Position numbers and translations under genes: made by a program. A stretch of DNA of 64,000 nt, taken from Paenacidovorax caeni (lineage in GTDB: Bacteria; Pseudomonadota; Gammaproteobacteria; Burkholderiales; Burkholderiaceae_C). Under the pieces are notes generated by a model, which ran no database searches, was not told the origin of the DNA, and worked only from the letters and a program-made list of their open reading frames with translations. Shown one piece after another: positions 1 through 10,559 of this stretch. Every line of letters starts with the position of its first letter. Within the stretch, counting starts at the first letter, position 1. The DNA lies in the NCBI RefSeq assembly GCF_001298675.1, contig NZ_CYIG01000001.1:122449-186448 (forward strand), read 5' to 3'.

Positions 1-1
1 C

Positions 2-1312
2 GACAAACTCACCAAACTCGTAGAGGCGGCCTCGAAGAGTGTGAGTGAATCGATGGAGTCGCTGACCAGTGGTGGCGACTTCGAATTCGGCGACATCAAC
101 GTCGAGGAGTCCACGGAATCCAACGAGGCAGAAACCTCGGACGTGGAAGATGCACCAGTCGTCAAGTTCTTGCACAAGATGCTGATTGATGCGTTCAACA
201 TGCGCGCATCGGACTTGCACTTTGAGCCTTACGAACACACCTATCGCGTGCGCTTTCGCGTTGATGGCGAATTGCGGGAGATCGCCTCCCCCCCCATCGC
301 CATCAAGGACAAGCTTGCCTCCCGCATCAAGGTGATCTCACGCCTGGACATCTCGGAAAAGCGCATTCCCCAAGATGGCCGCATGAAGCTCAAGGTCGGC
401 CCCGATCGGGTGATTGATTTCCGCGTTAGTACCCTGCCGACATTGTTCGGCGAGAAGATCGTGATCCGTATCCTGGATCCGAGCAGTGCCAAGTTGGGAA
501 TCGATGCGCTGGGCTACGAGCCTGAGGAGAAAGCACGCCTGCTGCATGCGATTGGGCGGCCCTACGGCATGATTCTGGTTACCGGCCCCACGGGTTCGGG
601 CAAAACGGTGTCGCTTTACACCTGCCTGAATCTGTTGAACAAGCCAGGGGTGAACATCGCGACGGCGGAAGACCCCTCGGAAATCAACATGCCTGGCGTC
701 AACCAGGTCAACGTCAATGAAAAGGCCGGCCTGACCTTTGCTGCGGCACTGAAGTCATTTCTGCGCCAGGATCCCGACATCATCATGGTCGGCGAAATCC
801 GTGACCTTGAAACTGCGGACATCGCGATAAAGGCGGCACAAACCGGTCACTTGGTGTTGTCAACGCTGCACACGAACGATGCGCCCACCACGCTCACCCG
901 TATGCGGAATATGGGCATCGCCCCCTTCAACATTGCCTCCAGCGTGATCCTGATCACTGCGCAGCGCCTTGCCCGTCGGCTGTGCGCCCAGTGCAAAGCA
1001 CCAGCGGATATTCCCCATGAAGCCCTGATTGAGGCGGGATACAGCGACAGCGAAATCGACGGCAGTTGGGTTACCTACCGGCCTGTAGGCTGTTCCGCCT
1101 GCAACAATGGCTACAAAGGGCGGGTCGGCATCTACCAGGTCATGCCGATTTCCGAGGAGATGCAGCGCATCATCTTGCAGGACGGCAGTGCGCTCGAAAT
1201 TGCCGAGCAGGCCAAACGCGAAGGGGTGCGCTCCTTGCGCGAATCCGGACTGCACAAGGCCAAGATGGGGCTGACCTCACTTGAAGAGGTGCTGGCTGTC
1301 ACCAACGAATAA
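2..1312 (+). CDS. pilB: Type IV pilus assembly ATPase PilB (5' end outside window)
   Basis: Hexameric secretion-type ATPase that powers pilus extension at the inner membrane. The frame is open from the first bases, so the gene begins upstream; 436 codons are present, and against the usual PilB length of about 570 residues the N-terminal domain is missing only because of the window edge. Seen: a GspE-type N2 region, Walker A (GPTGSGKT, bases 584-607), Asp and His boxes (MVGEIRD, STLHTND), and a C-terminal zinc loop with two CxxC pairs (CAQC, CSAC). A GTG at 41 is internal, not the start. pilC follows after 38 nt and pilD after that, the classic pilBCD order. The extension (PilB) reading, rather than retraction (PilT), follows from the zinc loop and the pilC/pilD neighbours. 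Confidence 0.95.
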   Translation, partial: DKLTKLVEAASKSVSESMESLTSGGDFEFGDINVEESTESNEAETSDVEDAPVVKFLHKMLIDAFNMRASDLHFEPYEHTYRVRFRVDGELREIASPPIAIKDKLASRIKVISRLDISEKRIPQDGRMKLKVGPDRVIDFRVSTLPTLFGEKIVIRILDPSSAKLGIDALGYEPEEKARLLHAIGRPYGMILVTGPTGSGKTVSLYTCLNLLNKPGVNIATAEDPSEINMPGVNQVNVNEKAGLTFAAALKSFLRQDPDIIMVGEIRDLETADIAIKAAQTGHLVLSTLHTNDAPTTLTRMRNMGIAPFNIASSVILITAQRLARRLCAQCKAPADIPHEALIEAGYSDSEIDGSWVTYRPVGCSACNNGYKGRVGIYQVMPISEEMQRIILQDGSALEIAEQAKREGVRSLRESGLHKAKMGLTSLEEVLAVTNE

Positions 1313-1350
1313 CAAGTAGCAGCAACCACAGGGAACTACGAGGGAGCACC

Positions 1351-2568
1351 ATGGCAACCGCAGCATCCAAGGACATCAAGGATTTCGTCTTCGAATGGGA
1401 AGGCAAGGATCGCCACGGCAAGATCGTACGGGGAGAAATACGCGCCGTTGGCGAAAACCAAGTCCAGGCCACTTTGCGACGCCAAGGGGTTTTGCCCACC
1501 AAAATAAAGAAACGGCGCATGCGCGCGGGCAAAAAAATCAAGCCCAAGGATATCGCGCTGTTCACCCGCCAGATGGCTACGATGATGAAGGCGGGTGTGC
1601 CCTTGCTGCAAGCTTTCGATATTGTGGGGCGCGGGAACGCCAATGCCAGCGTAACCAAGTTGCTCAACGATATCCGTTCGGATGTCGAAACTGGAACCTC
1701 GCTGAACGCCGCCTTTCGTAAATACCCAATGTATTTCAACAGTCTCTACTGCAACCTGGTTGAGGCTGGTGAGGCTGCCGGTATTCTTGAAACCCTGCTT
1801 GACCGGCTGGCGGCCTACATGGAGAAAACGGAAGCCATCAAAGCCAAGATCAAATCGGCACTGATGTATCCGATCTCAGTGATCATCGTGGCTTTCGTCG
1901 TGGTCACCGTCATCATGATCTTCGTGATTCCGGCATTCAAGGAAGTGTTCACCTCATTTGGAGCCGACCTGCCAGCACCCACGCTTTTCGTGATGGGTAT
2001 GAGCGAAATTTTCGTGAAATGGTGGTGGCTGATCTTCGGCATCATCGGCGGCGGTGGCTATTTCTTCATGCAAGCCTGGAAGCGCAGCGAGAAAATGCAG
2101 ATCGCCATGGACCGATGGCTGCTGCGCATTCCCATCTTTGGCGCATTGATCGACAAAGCCGCAGTAGCGCGCTGGACACGTACGCTCTCCACGATGTTCG
2201 CCGCCGGGGTGCCTCTCGTCGAAGCACTCGATTCCGTTGGCGGTGCTGCCGGCAACGCGGTATATGCCATGGCCACGGACAAGATCCAACAGGAAGTCTC
2301 CACAGGTACCAGCCTAACCGCAGCCATGGGCAACGCCAACGTCTTCCCCACCATGGTGCTGCAAATGTGCGCCATCGGTGAAGAGTCAGGCTCCATCGAC
2401 CACATGCTCGGTAAAGCAGCGGATTTCTACGAAGAAGAAGTCGATGACATGGTGGCCGGCCTGTCGAGCCTGCTAGAGCCCATCATCATCGTTTTCCTGG
2501 GCGGTCTGATCGGCGGCATCGTGGTGTCCATGTACCTGCCCATCTTCAAACTCGGTCAAGTGGTCTGA
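1351..2568 (+). CDS. pilC: Type IV pilus inner-membrane platform protein PilC
   Basis: Polytopic inner-membrane platform of the pilus machine that couples PilB motor action to pilin. 405 residues, the family's normal length. Two T2SSF/GspF repeats are visible: one from about residue 75 (ALFTRQMATMM) and one from about residue 275 (WTRTLSTMFAAGVPLVEAL), each followed by strongly hydrophobic segments, including a VIIVAFVVVTVIMIFVIP stretch and a C-terminal IIIVFLGGLIGGIVV stretch. The start at 1351 is supported by a gggagcacc ribosome-binding region. Its stop overlaps the pilD start by 1 nt (TGATG), indicating translational coupling. Confidence 0.95.
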   Translation: MATAASKDIKDFVFEWEGKDRHGKIVRGEIRAVGENQVQATLRRQGVLPTKIKKRRMRAGKKIKPKDIALFTRQMATMMKAGVPLLQAFDIVGRGNANASVTKLLNDIRSDVETGTSLNAAFRKYPMYFNSLYCNLVEAGEAAGILETLLDRLAAYMEKTEAIKAKIKSALMYPISVIIVAFVVVTVIMIFVIPAFKEVFTSFGADLPAPTLFVMGMSEIFVKWWWLIFGIIGGGGYFFMQAWKRSEKMQIAMDRWLLRIPIFGALIDKAAVARWTRTLSTMFAAGVPLVEALDSVGGAAGNAVYAMATDKIQQEVSTGTSLTAAMGNANVFPTMVLQMCAIGEESGSIDHMLGKAADFYEEEVDDMVAGLSSLLEPIIIVFLGGLIGGIVVSMYLPIFKLGQVV

Positions 2569-3434
2569 TGGTGTTCGATCCTTGGGCCAGCGCTGCCTTG
2601 GCTGGTATTTTCGGTCTGCTCATCGGCAGTTTCCTCAACGTCGTTATCCACCGCCTGCCCAAAATGCTGGAACAGCAATGGGCCGCCGAATATGCCCACT
2701 ACGCTGCCGAAGGCGCTGAAGCATCCGAGGCGCAGGCGCCTGCCATCAGCCTGTCGCACCCCCGCTCAGCCTGCCCGAACTGCGGCCACGCAATCCGCTG
2801 GTACCAGAACATCCCCGTCCTCAGCTACCTGGCTTTGCGTGGGCGCTGCGCGGGCTGCGCCAAACGCATTAGCCTGCGCTACCCGCTGGTCGAACTGATC
2901 ACGGCGGCACTGTTCGCTTTTTGCGCATGGCGCTGGGGCGTCACGCCCACGGGGGCGGCGTGGTGCCTGTTCTGTGCAGTCATCGTGGCCTTGGCGGCGA
3001 TCGACTGGGACACGACCTTGCTGCCGGACGACCTCACCCTCCCATTGCTTTGGGCCGGGCTGCTGGCTGCGGCGCTGCAGTGGACCGACGTACCGCTTTT
3101 TTCGGCGGTCATGGGTGCTGCGGCCGGTTATCTGTCCCTCTGGTCGGTGTATTGGGGGTTCAAGCTGGCCACTGGCAAGGAGGGCATGGGGTATGGCGAC
3201 TTCAAGCTTTTCGCCGCACTGGGGGCCTGGTTCGGCTGGCAGGCCCTGGTACCTATCATTCTGATGGCCTCTGTCATCGGCGCCATCGTCGGCATCGCCA
3301 TGAAGTTGACCAGCGGGCTGCGCGAGGGCGGCTACGTTCCCTTCGGCCCCTTCCTGGCTGGAGCCGGGCTCACCGCCCTGGTTTTCGGGCCACAGGCCGT
3401 GATGCAGCAATTTCTGGGCTGGCTGGGACTGTGA
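2568..3434 (+). CDS. pilD: Prepilin leader peptidase / N-methyltransferase PilD
   Basis: Inner-membrane aspartyl protease that cleaves and N-methylates type IV prepilins and T2SS pseudopilins. 288 residues, the standard length. Seen: the N-terminal GSFLNVVIHRLP motif, a zinc-binding cytoplasmic domain with two CxxC pairs (CPNC, CAGC), the first catalytic Asp region (IDWDTTLLPDDLTLP) and the second in GYGDFKL, with about eight hydrophobic segments. The start overlaps the pilC stop by 1 nt. coaE follows immediately, a common betaproteobacterial arrangement. Confidence 0.95.
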   Translation: MVFDPWASAALAGIFGLLIGSFLNVVIHRLPKMLEQQWAAEYAHYAAEGAEASEAQAPAISLSHPRSACPNCGHAIRWYQNIPVLSYLALRGRCAGCAKRISLRYPLVELITAALFAFCAWRWGVTPTGAAWCLFCAVIVALAAIDWDTTLLPDDLTLPLLWAGLLAAALQWTDVPLFSAVMGAAAGYLSLWSVYWGFKLATGKEGMGYGDFKLFAALGAWFGWQALVPIILMASVIGAIVGIAMKLTSGLREGGYVPFGPFLAGAGLTALVFGPQAVMQQFLGWLGL

Positions 3435-3448
3435 CGCCCCCTCCCTCC

Positions 3449-4048
3449 ATGGTGCGACTGGGCGTGACGGGTGGCATTGGCAGCGGCAAGAGCACGCTGG
3501 CGAGCATGCTTGCGCAACGTGGTGCGGCCTGGATTGATGCCGACCAGATTGCCCGTAGCGTAACGGCCCCCAGGGGCGCAGCCATCGCCGCCATCCGGCA
3601 GACCTTCGGCGATGCGCTGATCGACACCCACGGCGCGCTGGACCGTGCCGGCATGCGCGCACTGGTCTTTGCCCACCCGGCTGCACGCCAGCAGCTCGAA
3701 GCCATCGTCCATCCCTTGGTCGGCCAGCAGACTGCCGAGCAGGCTGCTGCGGCGGCCGCACGGGGCCACCGCTTGGCGGTGTTCGACATCCCCCTGCTCG
3801 CGGAGTCTGGCCACTGGCCGGCGCGCCTCGACGCCGTGGCCGTGGTCGATTGCACGCCAGAGACCCAGTTGCTGCGCACCATGGCACGCAGCGGACTGGA
3901 CCGCGCTACGGTGCAAGGCATCATGGCCTCGCAGGCCTCGCGTGCACAACGCCGTGCCGTCGCCGATATCGTGGTCTGTAACGAAACGCAATCGCTGCAA
4001 GAACTGCAAGCCCAAGCAGACCGGATCGCCGCGTGGTTCGGGCTATGA
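3449..4048 (+). CDS. coaE: Dephospho-CoA kinase CoaE
   Basis: Catalyses the last step of coenzyme A synthesis, ATP-dependent phosphorylation of the 3'-OH of dephospho-CoA, in the cytoplasm. About 199 residues, as expected. The P-loop GGIGSGKST lies at the N-terminus, followed by the DAD motif (WIDADQIAR) and a lid segment (MARSGLDRATV). The reading frame stays open far upstream, so the start is chosen here: ATG at 3449 puts the P-loop at the usual distance. A GTG at 3431 that overlaps the pilD stop (GTGA) is a credible alternative and would add six residues. Neither has a strong ribosome-binding site. Confidence 0.92.
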   Translation: MVRLGVTGGIGSGKSTLASMLAQRGAAWIDADQIARSVTAPRGAAIAAIRQTFGDALIDTHGALDRAGMRALVFAHPAARQQLEAIVHPLVGQQTAEQAAAAAARGHRLAVFDIPLLAESGHWPARLDAVAVVDCTPETQLLRTMARSGLDRATVQGIMASQASRAQRRAVADIVVCNETQSLQELQAQADRIAAWFGL

Positions 4049-4082
4049 TTCTTTTCTTGAGTGCCTCCAGGAATCCGGCAGC

Positions 4083-4838
4083 GTGATCCTTTACGAATAT
4101 CCTTTCAACGAACGGCTGCGAACCTACTTGCGCCTGGAGCAGCTGTTTCGCCGCCTGGGCGAACTGGTCTCCCGCACGCACCCGCTCGACCACCACTTCG
4201 CGCTGGTCACCCTGTTCGAAATCATGGACGTTGCGGCGCGTGCCGACCTGAAAGCCGACGTGCTCAAGGACTTGGAGCGCCAAAAGCACCTGCTCGACAG
4301 CTACCGGGGCAACCCATCCATTTCAGAATCGGCGCTCAACGCCATCATTGCCCAGCTCGACCGCTGCTTTACCGCGCTGAGCAACCAAAGTGGCAAAGCC
4401 GGCCAGGCACTGACCGACAATGAATGGCTGATGGGCATTCGCAGCCGCCTGGGCATTCCCGGGGGCACCTGTGGCTTCGATTTGCCGGGCTACCACGCCT
4501 GGCAGCACAGCGACCCGACCTACCGCCAGCGCGCCCTGGAAACCTGGGCCAGCACCATGGCACCGCTGGCCGAATCGATCTACCTGCTGCTGAAAATGCT
4601 GCGCGACGCCGGCGTGCCGCAACGCGTGGCGGCCGAGCGTGGCCAGTTCCAGCAAAGCCTGCCACAAGGCCGCACCTTCCAGTTGCTGCGCCTGCGCATC
4701 GACCCGTCCCTGGGGCTGGTGCCCGAGATCAGCGGCAACCGGCTGCTCGTCTCGGTGCGCTTGATGCGTGTGGACGGCGATGGCCGGCTGCAGCCTTGCC
4801 AGGACGATGCAGCCTTTGAATTGACGCTGTGCGCCTAA
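4083..4838 (+). CDS. zapD: Cell division protein ZapD
   Basis: FtsZ-bundling protein of the divisome (DUF1342 family). 251 residues, the normal length. It starts with GTG at 4083 ([19 protein letters not shown], the conserved ZapD N-terminus), with an aggaa ribosome-binding site about 8 nt upstream. The frame continues open upstream through coaE, but only this start gives a family-typical N-terminus. The helical N-domain and C-terminal beta domain ([19 protein letters not shown]) are recognisable. It lies between coaE and yacG, the conserved pilD-coaE-zapD-yacG order. Confidence 0.93.
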   Translation: MILYEYPFNERLRTYLRLEQLFRRLGELVSRTHPLDHHFALVTLFEIMDVAARADLKADVLKDLERQKHLLDSYRGNPSISESALNAIIAQLDRCFTALSNQSGKAGQALTDNEWLMGIRSRLGIPGGTCGFDLPGYHAWQHSDPTYRQRALETWASTMAPLAESIYLLLKMLRDAGVPQRVAAERGQFQQSLPQGRTFQLLRLRIDPSLGLVPEISGNRLLVSVRLMRVDGDGRLQPCQDDAAFELTLCA

Positions 4839-4869
4839 GCCTAACAACCTAGCCCGCCTCTCTAGTTGC

Positions 4870-5076
4870 ATGGACAACACGCCCGCCCGCACCGTGCCCT
4901 GTCCCACCTGCGGTGGTGACAGCGTTTTCAGCCCGGCCAACCGCTTCCGGCCCTTTTGCAGTGCGCGCTGCAAACAGATTGACCTGGGCGCTTGGGCCAC
5001 TGAGGAGTTTCGCGTCCCCTCGGAAGCACCTCCCGAAGACGCTGCGTACGGCGACCCCAGGCGCGAAGACGGCTAA
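4870..5076 (+). CDS. yacG: DNA gyrase inhibitor YacG (zinc protein)
   Basis: Small zinc protein that in E. coli binds GyrB and inhibits DNA gyrase. 68 residues, with the four-cysteine site CPTC...CSARC between residues 11 and 35 and the conserved [13 protein letters not shown] segment. It is last in the pilBCD-coaE-zapD run; its ATG at 4870 is 31 nt after the zapD stop. It converges on the mutT-type gene, with a short repeat between them. Confidence 0.9.
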   Translation: MDNTPARTVPCPTCGGDSVFSPANRFRPFCSARCKQIDLGAWATEEFRVPSEAPPEDAAYGDPRREDG

Positions 5077-5082
5077 TTTTGA

Positions 5083-5127
5083 GGGAAATCAGCCTCTAGC
5101 GCGCACGCAGCAAGCGCAAGAAGCTCT
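5083..5127. repeat. Comamonadaceae short interspersed repeat, copy 1
   Basis: Imperfect copy of the family core (gcctctagcgc ... caagcgcaagaagct) between the convergent yacG and mutT-type genes. The half-sites form a weak hairpin. See the findings for the family comparison. Confidence 0.55.
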
Positions 5128-5561
5128 TAATTCGATAGCACTTCGGGATCAAAGACCTGGCCCCGCTCCTCGGCCAGCCAGCGCAGCACATCGTACGCAC
5201 CAGGCAGTACGGGCCGCACATCCAGCGGAAACTGCTGCCACGCCATCTGCTGCCCCTCACGCATCTCGAAATCACCGTCCCACGCCTGCACCTTGCACCA
5301 GTGCAAGCGCACCAGCGCGTGGGGGTAGTCGTACTCGGTGACCTTCCAGTGCTGCACTGCGCCGATGGTGACGCCCAGCTCCTCGATCAGCTCGCGGCGC
5401 AGCGCCTGCTCCACGTTCTCACCGGGCTCGATCTTGCCGCCAGGAAACTCCCAGTAGCCAGCGTATGCCTTGCCCGGTGGGCGCGTGGAAAGCAGCATGG
5501 CCCCGTCACTGCGCAGCAGGATGCCGACAGCCACCTCGGTGTGCTTGCGTGCCTGCGTCAT
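5127..5561 (-). CDS. mutT: Nudix hydrolase, MutT-type 8-oxo-dGTP diphosphatase
   Basis: Probable sanitiser of oxidised nucleotides. 144 residues; a Nudix box spans about residues 38-60 (GGKIEPGEN, then the REL.EELG core). The open frame extends far upstream, but the start is placed at the ATG at 5561 (MTQARKHTEVAVGILL), which overlaps the upstream DUF815 ATPase stop by 4 nt (ATGA) and gives the normal MutT N-terminus. The MutT assignment, rather than another Nudix activity, rests on length, on the GKAYAGYWEFPGGK stretch and on the usual secA-argJ-ATPase-mutT gene order. Confidence 0.85.
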   Translation of the reverse strand: MTQARKHTEVAVGILLRSDGAMLLSTRPPGKAYAGYWEFPGGKIEPGENVEQALRRELIEELGVTIGAVQHWKVTEYDYPHALVRLHWCKVQAWDGDFEMREGQQMAWQQFPLDVRPVLPGAYDVLRWLAEERGQVFDPEVLSN

Positions 5562-6430
5562 GCGTCCAGCCGTCCTGCGAAGTCGCGCGCGAACTGGTAG
5601 GCCACGCGGCCGCTGCGCGAGCCGCGCTCCAGCGCCCAGACCAGCGCCTCGGGCCGCGCTGCGGCAATGGCCGATTCCGCCACGCCCAGCGCTGCGAGCC
5701 ATTGCGCCACGATGGCCAGGTACTCCTCCTGGCTGAACGGGTAGAAACTCACCCACAGGCCGAAGCGCTCGGACAGCGAGATCTTCTCCTCCACCACTTC
5801 GCCGGGGTGAATCTCGCCATCGGCCGAGGTGGTGTAGCTCAGGTTGTCCTTCATCTGCTCGGGCAGCAGGTGGCGGCGGTTGCTGGTGGCATAGACCAGC
5901 ACATTCGGCGTGCTTGCGGCCACCGTGCCATCAAGGATGGACTTGAGTGCCTTGTAGCCGCCCTCCCCTTCCTCGAAGCTCAGATCGTCGCAGTAGACGA
6001 TGAATTTCTCGGGCCGCCCACCCACCACCTCGACGATGTCGGGCAAATCCGTCAGGTCGGCCTTGTCCACCTCGATCAGGCGCAGGCCCTGCGGCGCGTA
6101 CGCGTGCAGACAGGCACGGATCAGCGAGGACTTGCCCGTGCCGCGTGCGCCCGTCAGCAGCATGTTGTTGGCCGTGCGGCCCTGCACGAACTGCGCGGTG
6201 TTGCGCTGGACTTTTTCCTTTTGCGCGTCGATTTCCTTGAGGTCTTCCAGGCGCATCGGCGCCACCTGGCGCACCGGCTCCAGCACGCCGTGGCCGCTGC
6301 TGCGCTTGCGGTAGCGCCAGGCTACGGCGGCCGACCAGTCGGGAGCGCCCAGGGGCTGCGGCAGCACCGATTCGATGCGCGCCATCAACTGCTCGGCGCG
6401 GGTGACCAGTCGTTCAAATTTTTCGTTCAT
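5558..6430 (-). CDS. DUF815-family AAA+ ATP-binding protein
   Basis: 290-residue P-loop ATPase of the DUF815 group, predicted to be cytoplasmic; the cellular role is not established. Seen: Walker A GARGTGKSS at about residue 94, Walker B-like FIVYCDDLSFEEGEG, sensor-1 VLVYATSNRRHL and an arginine-rich C-terminal lid. A coiled N-terminal segment (about residues 1-90) precedes the ATPase core. It lies between argJ and mutT and overlaps the latter by 4 nt, so the two are co-translated. Confidence 0.85.
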   Translation of the reverse strand: MNEKFERLVTRAEQLMARIESVLPQPLGAPDWSAAVAWRYRKRSSGHGVLEPVRQVAPMRLEDLKEIDAQKEKVQRNTAQFVQGRTANNMLLTGARGTGKSSLIRACLHAYAPQGLRLIEVDKADLTDLPDIVEVVGGRPEKFIVYCDDLSFEEGEGGYKALKSILDGTVAASTPNVLVYATSNRRHLLPEQMKDNLSYTTSADGEIHPGEVVEEKISLSERFGLWVSFYPFSQEEYLAIVAQWLAALGVAESAIAAARPEALVWALERGSRSGRVAYQFARDFAGRLDA

Positions 6431-6478
6431 TTTGGCCCTTAGCCCTTACCAGTCAAGCGCAAGCAGCTATCAAAAACA
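6431..6478. repeat. Comamonadaceae short interspersed repeat, copy 2
   Basis: Copy with the typical right half (caagcgcaagcagctat) and a degenerate left half (ggcccttagcccttaccag). It sits in the 65-nt gap between argJ and the DUF815 ATPase gene's start side, i.e. downstream of the argJ stop region. Confidence 0.6.
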
Positions 6479-6495
6479 AAGCATAACGGTACGCA

Positions 6496-7725
6496 TCAAG
6501 ACCGATAGTCTGCGTTGATGCTGACGTAGTCATGGCTCAAGTCGCAGGTCCACACGGTGTCATGTGCCTCGCCCCGGCCCAGTCCAACACGCACCGTGAT
6601 CTCGCTTTGCTGCATCACGCGCTGGCCATCTTCCTCACGGTAAGCGGGGTTGCGCCCGCCTTGCGTGGCGACATGCACGTCGTCCAAGTGCAGTTCGATG
6701 CGCGTCTGGTCCAGGTCCTCGATGCCCGCGTAGCCCACCGCCGCCAGGATGCGGCCCAGGTTCGGGTCGCTGGCATAGAACGCCGTCTTGACCAGGGGCG
6801 AATGCGCGATGGCGTAGGCCACCTGGCGACATTCGGCGGTGGTCTTGCCGCCTTCCACACGCACGGTAATGAACTTGGTCGCGCCCTCGCCGTCGCGCAC
6901 GATGGCCTGGGCAAGCTTCTGGGCTACGCCGAGCAGTGCGGCCTGCAGCGCGCGGCCTTCGCTGCTGTCCAGCGACGTGATGGGCGCATGCCCCGCCTGG
7001 TGCGTGGCCATGAGTACGAAGGAGTCGTTGGTGGAGGTGTCGCCGTCGATGGTCACGCGATTGAAGGACCCGTCGGCCAATGACCGCACCAGCGGCTGCA
7101 GGAGTTCAGGGGCAATGACCGCGTCGGTGGCCAGAAAGCCCAGCATGGTCGCCATGTTCGGGCGGATCATGCCCGCGCCTTTGCTGATGCCGGTGATGCG
7201 CACCGTGGCGCCGCCGATCACCACCTGCGTGCTGAAGGCCTTGGGCAGCGTGTCGGTGGTCATGATGCCCTCAGCGGCGCGCGCCCAGTGGCCGGGCTGG
7301 GCGTCGGCGATGGCGGCGGGCAAGCCCGCCTCGATGCGCTCCACGGGCAGCGGCTCCATGATGACGCCAGTGGAGAACGGCAGCACCTGCTGCGGCGCCA
7401 GGCCCAGGCGGCCCGCCAGCGCCACGCAGGTGGCGCGCGCGCGCGCCAGGCCGTCGGCGCCCGTTCCCGCGTTGGCGTTGCCGGTGTTGACCACCATGGC
7501 GCGGATGCCCTGGCCCGCCGCCAGATGCTCGCGGCAAACCTGTACCGGTGCGGCGCAGAAACGGTTCTGCGTGAACACGCCGGCCACGCTCGTGCCCTCG
7601 TCCAGCAGGAAGACTGTCAGGTCTTTGCGATGGGCCTTGCGCACGCCGGCTTCGGCAACGCCAATGCGTACGCCGGGCACGGCATGCAGGTCTGCGGCTT
7701 GGGGGCTGGAGAGGTTCACGGGCAT
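6496..7725 (-). CDS. argJ: Bifunctional ornithine acetyltransferase / N-acetylglutamate synthase ArgJ
   Basis: Transfers acetyl from N-acetylornithine to glutamate (cyclic arginine pathway) and can also use acetyl-CoA. 409 residues, full length. The autoproteolytic site is visible as [10 protein letters not shown], with cleavage expected between Ala192 and Thr193 to give the alpha and beta chains; Thr193 is the nucleophile. The upstream N-terminal region ([19 protein letters not shown]) is canonical. It lies downstream of secA on the same strand, separated by an 80-nt gap with a terminator-like hairpin. Confidence 0.95.
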   Translation of the reverse strand: MPVNLSSPQAADLHAVPGVRIGVAEAGVRKAHRKDLTVFLLDEGTSVAGVFTQNRFCAAPVQVCREHLAAGQGIRAMVVNTGNANAGTGADGLARARATCVALAGRLGLAPQQVLPFSTGVIMEPLPVERIEAGLPAAIADAQPGHWARAAEGIMTTDTLPKAFSTQVVIGGATVRITGISKGAGMIRPNMATMLGFLATDAVIAPELLQPLVRSLADGSFNRVTIDGDTSTNDSFVLMATHQAGHAPITSLDSSEGRALQAALLGVAQKLAQAIVRDGEGATKFITVRVEGGKTTAECRQVAYAIAHSPLVKTAFYASDPNLGRILAAVGYAGIEDLDQTRIELHLDDVHVATQGGRNPAYREEDGQRVMQQSEITVRVGLGRGEAHDTVWTCDLSHDYVSINADYRS

Positions 7726-7759
7726 GGGTGTGTTCCTGGAAAGGATAAAAAAGAGGGCA

Positions 7760-7790
7760 CCAAAGCAAACACGGGCCGCAGCCCGTGTCG
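7760..7790 (-). terminator. Probable rho-independent terminator of secA
   Basis: Perfect 8-bp stem (acacgggc/gcccgtgt, 69-76 with 81-88 of the 7700s) and a 4-nt loop directly after the secA stop on the minus strand, followed by a modest T-rich run (ttgcttt). The weak U-tract lowers confidence. Confidence 0.5.
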
Positions 7791-7805
7791 TGCAACGTTA
7801 TGGCA

Positions 7806-10559
7806 TCAGGTCAATTTGCCGTGGCATTGCTTGTACTTCTTGCCACTACCGCAGGGGCAGGGGTCGTTACGGCCGACTCGCACCCCCGCAGGCACAACGG
7901 AGGCCAAGGTGCTGGGATCGACGGTGGACTCGACCTCGCCGCTCTCGGTCGGTGCGGTGTAGGTGACGTTGGTGATGGCCTCGGCGCGGCTCCCGAAGGC
8001 TTCGGTGGCCTGGTCGATCTGTGCGGGCGACTGCACCTGCACGGTAAGCAGGATGCGCGTGACCTCGTTCTTCACCTGGTCCAGCAGTTGGCGGAACAGC
8101 TCGAAGGCCTCGCGCTTGTATTCCTGCTTGGGCTGCTTCTGCGCGTAGCCACGCAGGTGGATGCCCTGGCGCAGGTAGTCAAGCGCGGACAGGTGGTCAC
8201 GCCAGTTGCTGTCAAAGCTCTGCAGCAGCACCGCGCGCTCAAACTGCATGAAATTCTCGCGCCCCACCAGCTCGACCTTGGCGTCGAACTGGGCCTTGGC
8301 GGTCTGCAGCACCTTCTCGAGAATTTCCTCGTCCGTGATGCTCTCGGAGCCCGCCACCTCCTGCTGCAGGGCCAGCTCGATCTGCCACTCGCCGGCCAGG
8401 GCCTTCTCCAGGCCGGGCAGGTCCCACTGCTCCTCGACGGAATCGGCGGGCACGTACTGGCGCACCACATCGGCCAGGCAATCGTCGCGCATGGCGTCAA
8501 TCATCTCGGCCAAGTCGCTGGCGTCGAGAATCTCGTTGCGCTGCTGGTAGATGACCTTGCGCTGGTCGTTGGCCACGTCATCGTATTCCAGCAATTGCTT
8601 GCGAATGTCGAAGTTGCGCGCCTCCACCTTGCGCTGCGCGCTCTCAATGCTGCGCGTGACAATGCCGGCCTCGATGGCCTCGCCGTCGGGCATCTTCAGG
8701 CGATCCATGATGGCGCGTACGCGGTCACCCGCGAAGATGCGCATCAGCTGGTCGTCCAGGCTCAGGTAGAAGCGTGAGGAGCCGGGGTCACCCTGGCGGC
8801 CCGAGCGGCCACGCAACTGGTTGTCGATGCGACGCGACTCGTGGCGCTCGGTAGCGATGATGCGCAGCCCCCCCAGGGCCATGACCTTCTCGTTATCAAG
8901 CTTCCACTGCGCGCGCATCTGCTCGATGCGCGTCGCGCGTTCGGTGTCAGACAGCGACTCGTCCGCCTCAATCGCTGCCACGGCTTTCTCGATGTTGCCG
9001 CCCAGCACGATGTCGGTGCCGCGGCCTGCCATGTTGGTGGCGATGGTGATCATGCCAGGCCGACCGGCCTGGGCCACGATGTCCGCCTCGCGCGCATGCT
9101 GCTTGGCATTCAGCACCTGGTGCGGCAGGCCGGCCTTGTTCAGCAGCTCGTCGATGATCTCCGAATTCTCGATGGAGGTGGTGCCCACCAGTACCGGCTG
9201 CCCACGCTCGTGGCACTCGCGGATATCGGCGATGGCGGCTTCATACTTCTCACGCGTGGTCTTGTACACGCGGTCCAGCTGGTCGTCGCGCTTGCTGGGG
9301 CGATTGGGCGGGATGATGACGGTTTCCAGGCCGTAGATTTCCTGGAATTCGTAGGCCTCCGTGTCCGCCGTGCCGGTCATGCCACCCAGCTTGGCGTAGA
9401 GGCGGAAGTAGTTCTGGAAAGTGATCGACGCCAGCGTCTGGTTCTCGGCCTGGATGTTCACCCCTTCCTTGGCCTCGACAGCCTGGTGCAGGCCCTCGCT
9501 CCAGCGGCGGCCAGCCATCAAGCGGCCAGTGAACTCATCGACGATGACAATTTCGCCGTTCTGCACCACATAGTGCTGGTCGCGGTGGTACAGGTGGTGT
9601 GCGCGCAGCGCTGCGTACAGGTGGTGCACCAACGTGATGTTGGCGGGGTCGTAGAGTGACGCCCCCTCGGCGATCAAGCCGGCCTGGGCCAGGATGCGCT
9701 CGGCGTTCTCATGGCCTTGCTCGGTGAGGAAAACCTGGTGCGATTTTTCGTCGAGCGTAAAGTCGCCGGGCTTGGTGACGCCCTCGCCGGTGCGTGGATC
9801 GGCCTCGCCCTCCTGGCGTGTGAGCAGAGGCACGACTTTGTTGATAGCCAAATACATGGCCGTGTGGTCTTCGGCCTGTCCGCTGATGATCAGCGGGGTA
9901 CGCGCCTCGTCGATCAGGATGGAATCCACCTCATCAACGATGGCGTAGTTCAGGCCGCGCTGCACGCGGTCACGTACCTCGTAGACCATGTTGTCACGCA
10001 GGTAGTCGAAGCCGTATTCGTTGTTCGTGCCGTAGGTGATGTCAGCACCGTAAGCGGCCTGCTTTTCCTCGCGCGGCATCTGCGGCAGGTTGATACCCAC
10101 CGTGAGGCCGAGGAAGTTGTACAGACGTCCCATCCACTGCGCATCACGGCCCGCCAGGTAGTCGTTCACGGTAACCACGTGCACGCCCTTGCCCGACAGG
10201 GCATTGAGGTACACCGGCAGCGTGGCCGTCAGGGTTTTGCCCTCGCCCGTACGCATTTCAGCGATCTTGCCGTAGTGCAGCGCCATACCGCCGATGAGCT
10301 GCACATCGAAGTGGCGCATCTTCATCACGCGCTTGGAGCCCTCGCGCACTACGGAGAATGCCTCGGGCAGCAGCGCGTCCAAGGACTCTCCCTTGGCCAC
10401 GCGCTCCTTGAACTCCTGGGTCTTGGCCCGCAACTGGTCGTCGCTCAGCTTCTCATACTCAGGCTCCATGGCATTGATACGCGCCACCGTCTTGCGGTAT
10501 TGCTTGAGAAGCCGGTCGTTGCGGCTGCCGAAAATTTTGGTGAGAAAGTTGGTGGCCAT
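7806..10559 (-). CDS. secA: Preprotein translocase ATPase SecA
   Basis: Motor of Sec-dependent export. 917 residues. Seen: the DEAD motor with Walker A (MRTGEGKT), the [15 protein letters not shown]alker B region, the preprotein cross-linking domain, NBD2 ([15 protein letters not shown]), helical scaffold, and the C-terminal SEC-C zinc motif ([17 protein letters not shown]) that binds SecB. Start: the frame is open upstream, but ATG at 10559 ([16 protein letters not shown]) is the conserved SecA N-terminus. It is transcribed away from a DUF721 gene; the 222-nt gap between them holds no other gene. Confidence 0.97.
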   Translation of the reverse strand: MATNFLTKIFGSRNDRLLKQYRKTVARINAMEPEYEKLSDDQLRAKTQEFKERVAKGESLDALLPEAFSVVREGSKRVMKMRHFDVQLIGGMALHYGKIAEMRTGEGKTLTATLPVYLNALSGKGVHVVTVNDYLAGRDAQWMGRLYNFLGLTVGINLPQMPREEKQAAYGADITYGTNNEYGFDYLRDNMVYEVRDRVQRGLNYAIVDEVDSILIDEARTPLIISGQAEDHTAMYLAINKVVPLLTRQEGEADPRTGEGVTKPGDFTLDEKSHQVFLTEQGHENAERILAQAGLIAEGASLYDPANITLVHHLYAALRAHHLYHRDQHYVVQNGEIVIVDEFTGRLMAGRRWSEGLHQAVEAKEGVNIQAENQTLASITFQNYFRLYAKLGGMTGTADTEAYEFQEIYGLETVIIPPNRPSKRDDQLDRVYKTTREKYEAAIADIRECHERGQPVLVGTTSIENSEIIDELLNKAGLPHQVLNAKQHAREADIVAQAGRPGMITIATNMAGRGTDIVLGGNIEKAVAAIEADESLSDTERATRIEQMRAQWKLDNEKVMALGGLRIIATERHESRRIDNQLRGRSGRQGDPGSSRFYLSLDDQLMRIFAGDRVRAIMDRLKMPDGEAIEAGIVTRSIESAQRKVEARNFDIRKQLLEYDDVANDQRKVIYQQRNEILDASDLAEMIDAMRDDCLADVVRQYVPADSVEEQWDLPGLEKALAGEWQIELALQQEVAGSESITDEEILEKVLQTAKAQFDAKVELVGRENFMQFERAVLLQSFDSNWRDHLSALDYLRQGIHLRGYAQKQPKQEYKREAFELFRQLLDQVKNEVTRILLTVQVQSPAQIDQATEAFGSRAEAITNVTYTAPTESGEVESTVDPSTLASVVPAGVRVGRNDPCPCGSGKKYKQCHGKLT

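Noticed and set aside
2766..3887. Minus-strand frame of 373 codons opposite pilD and coaE
   Set aside because: Arg/Pro/Gly-rich shadow with no domain; the plus-strand genes are certain.
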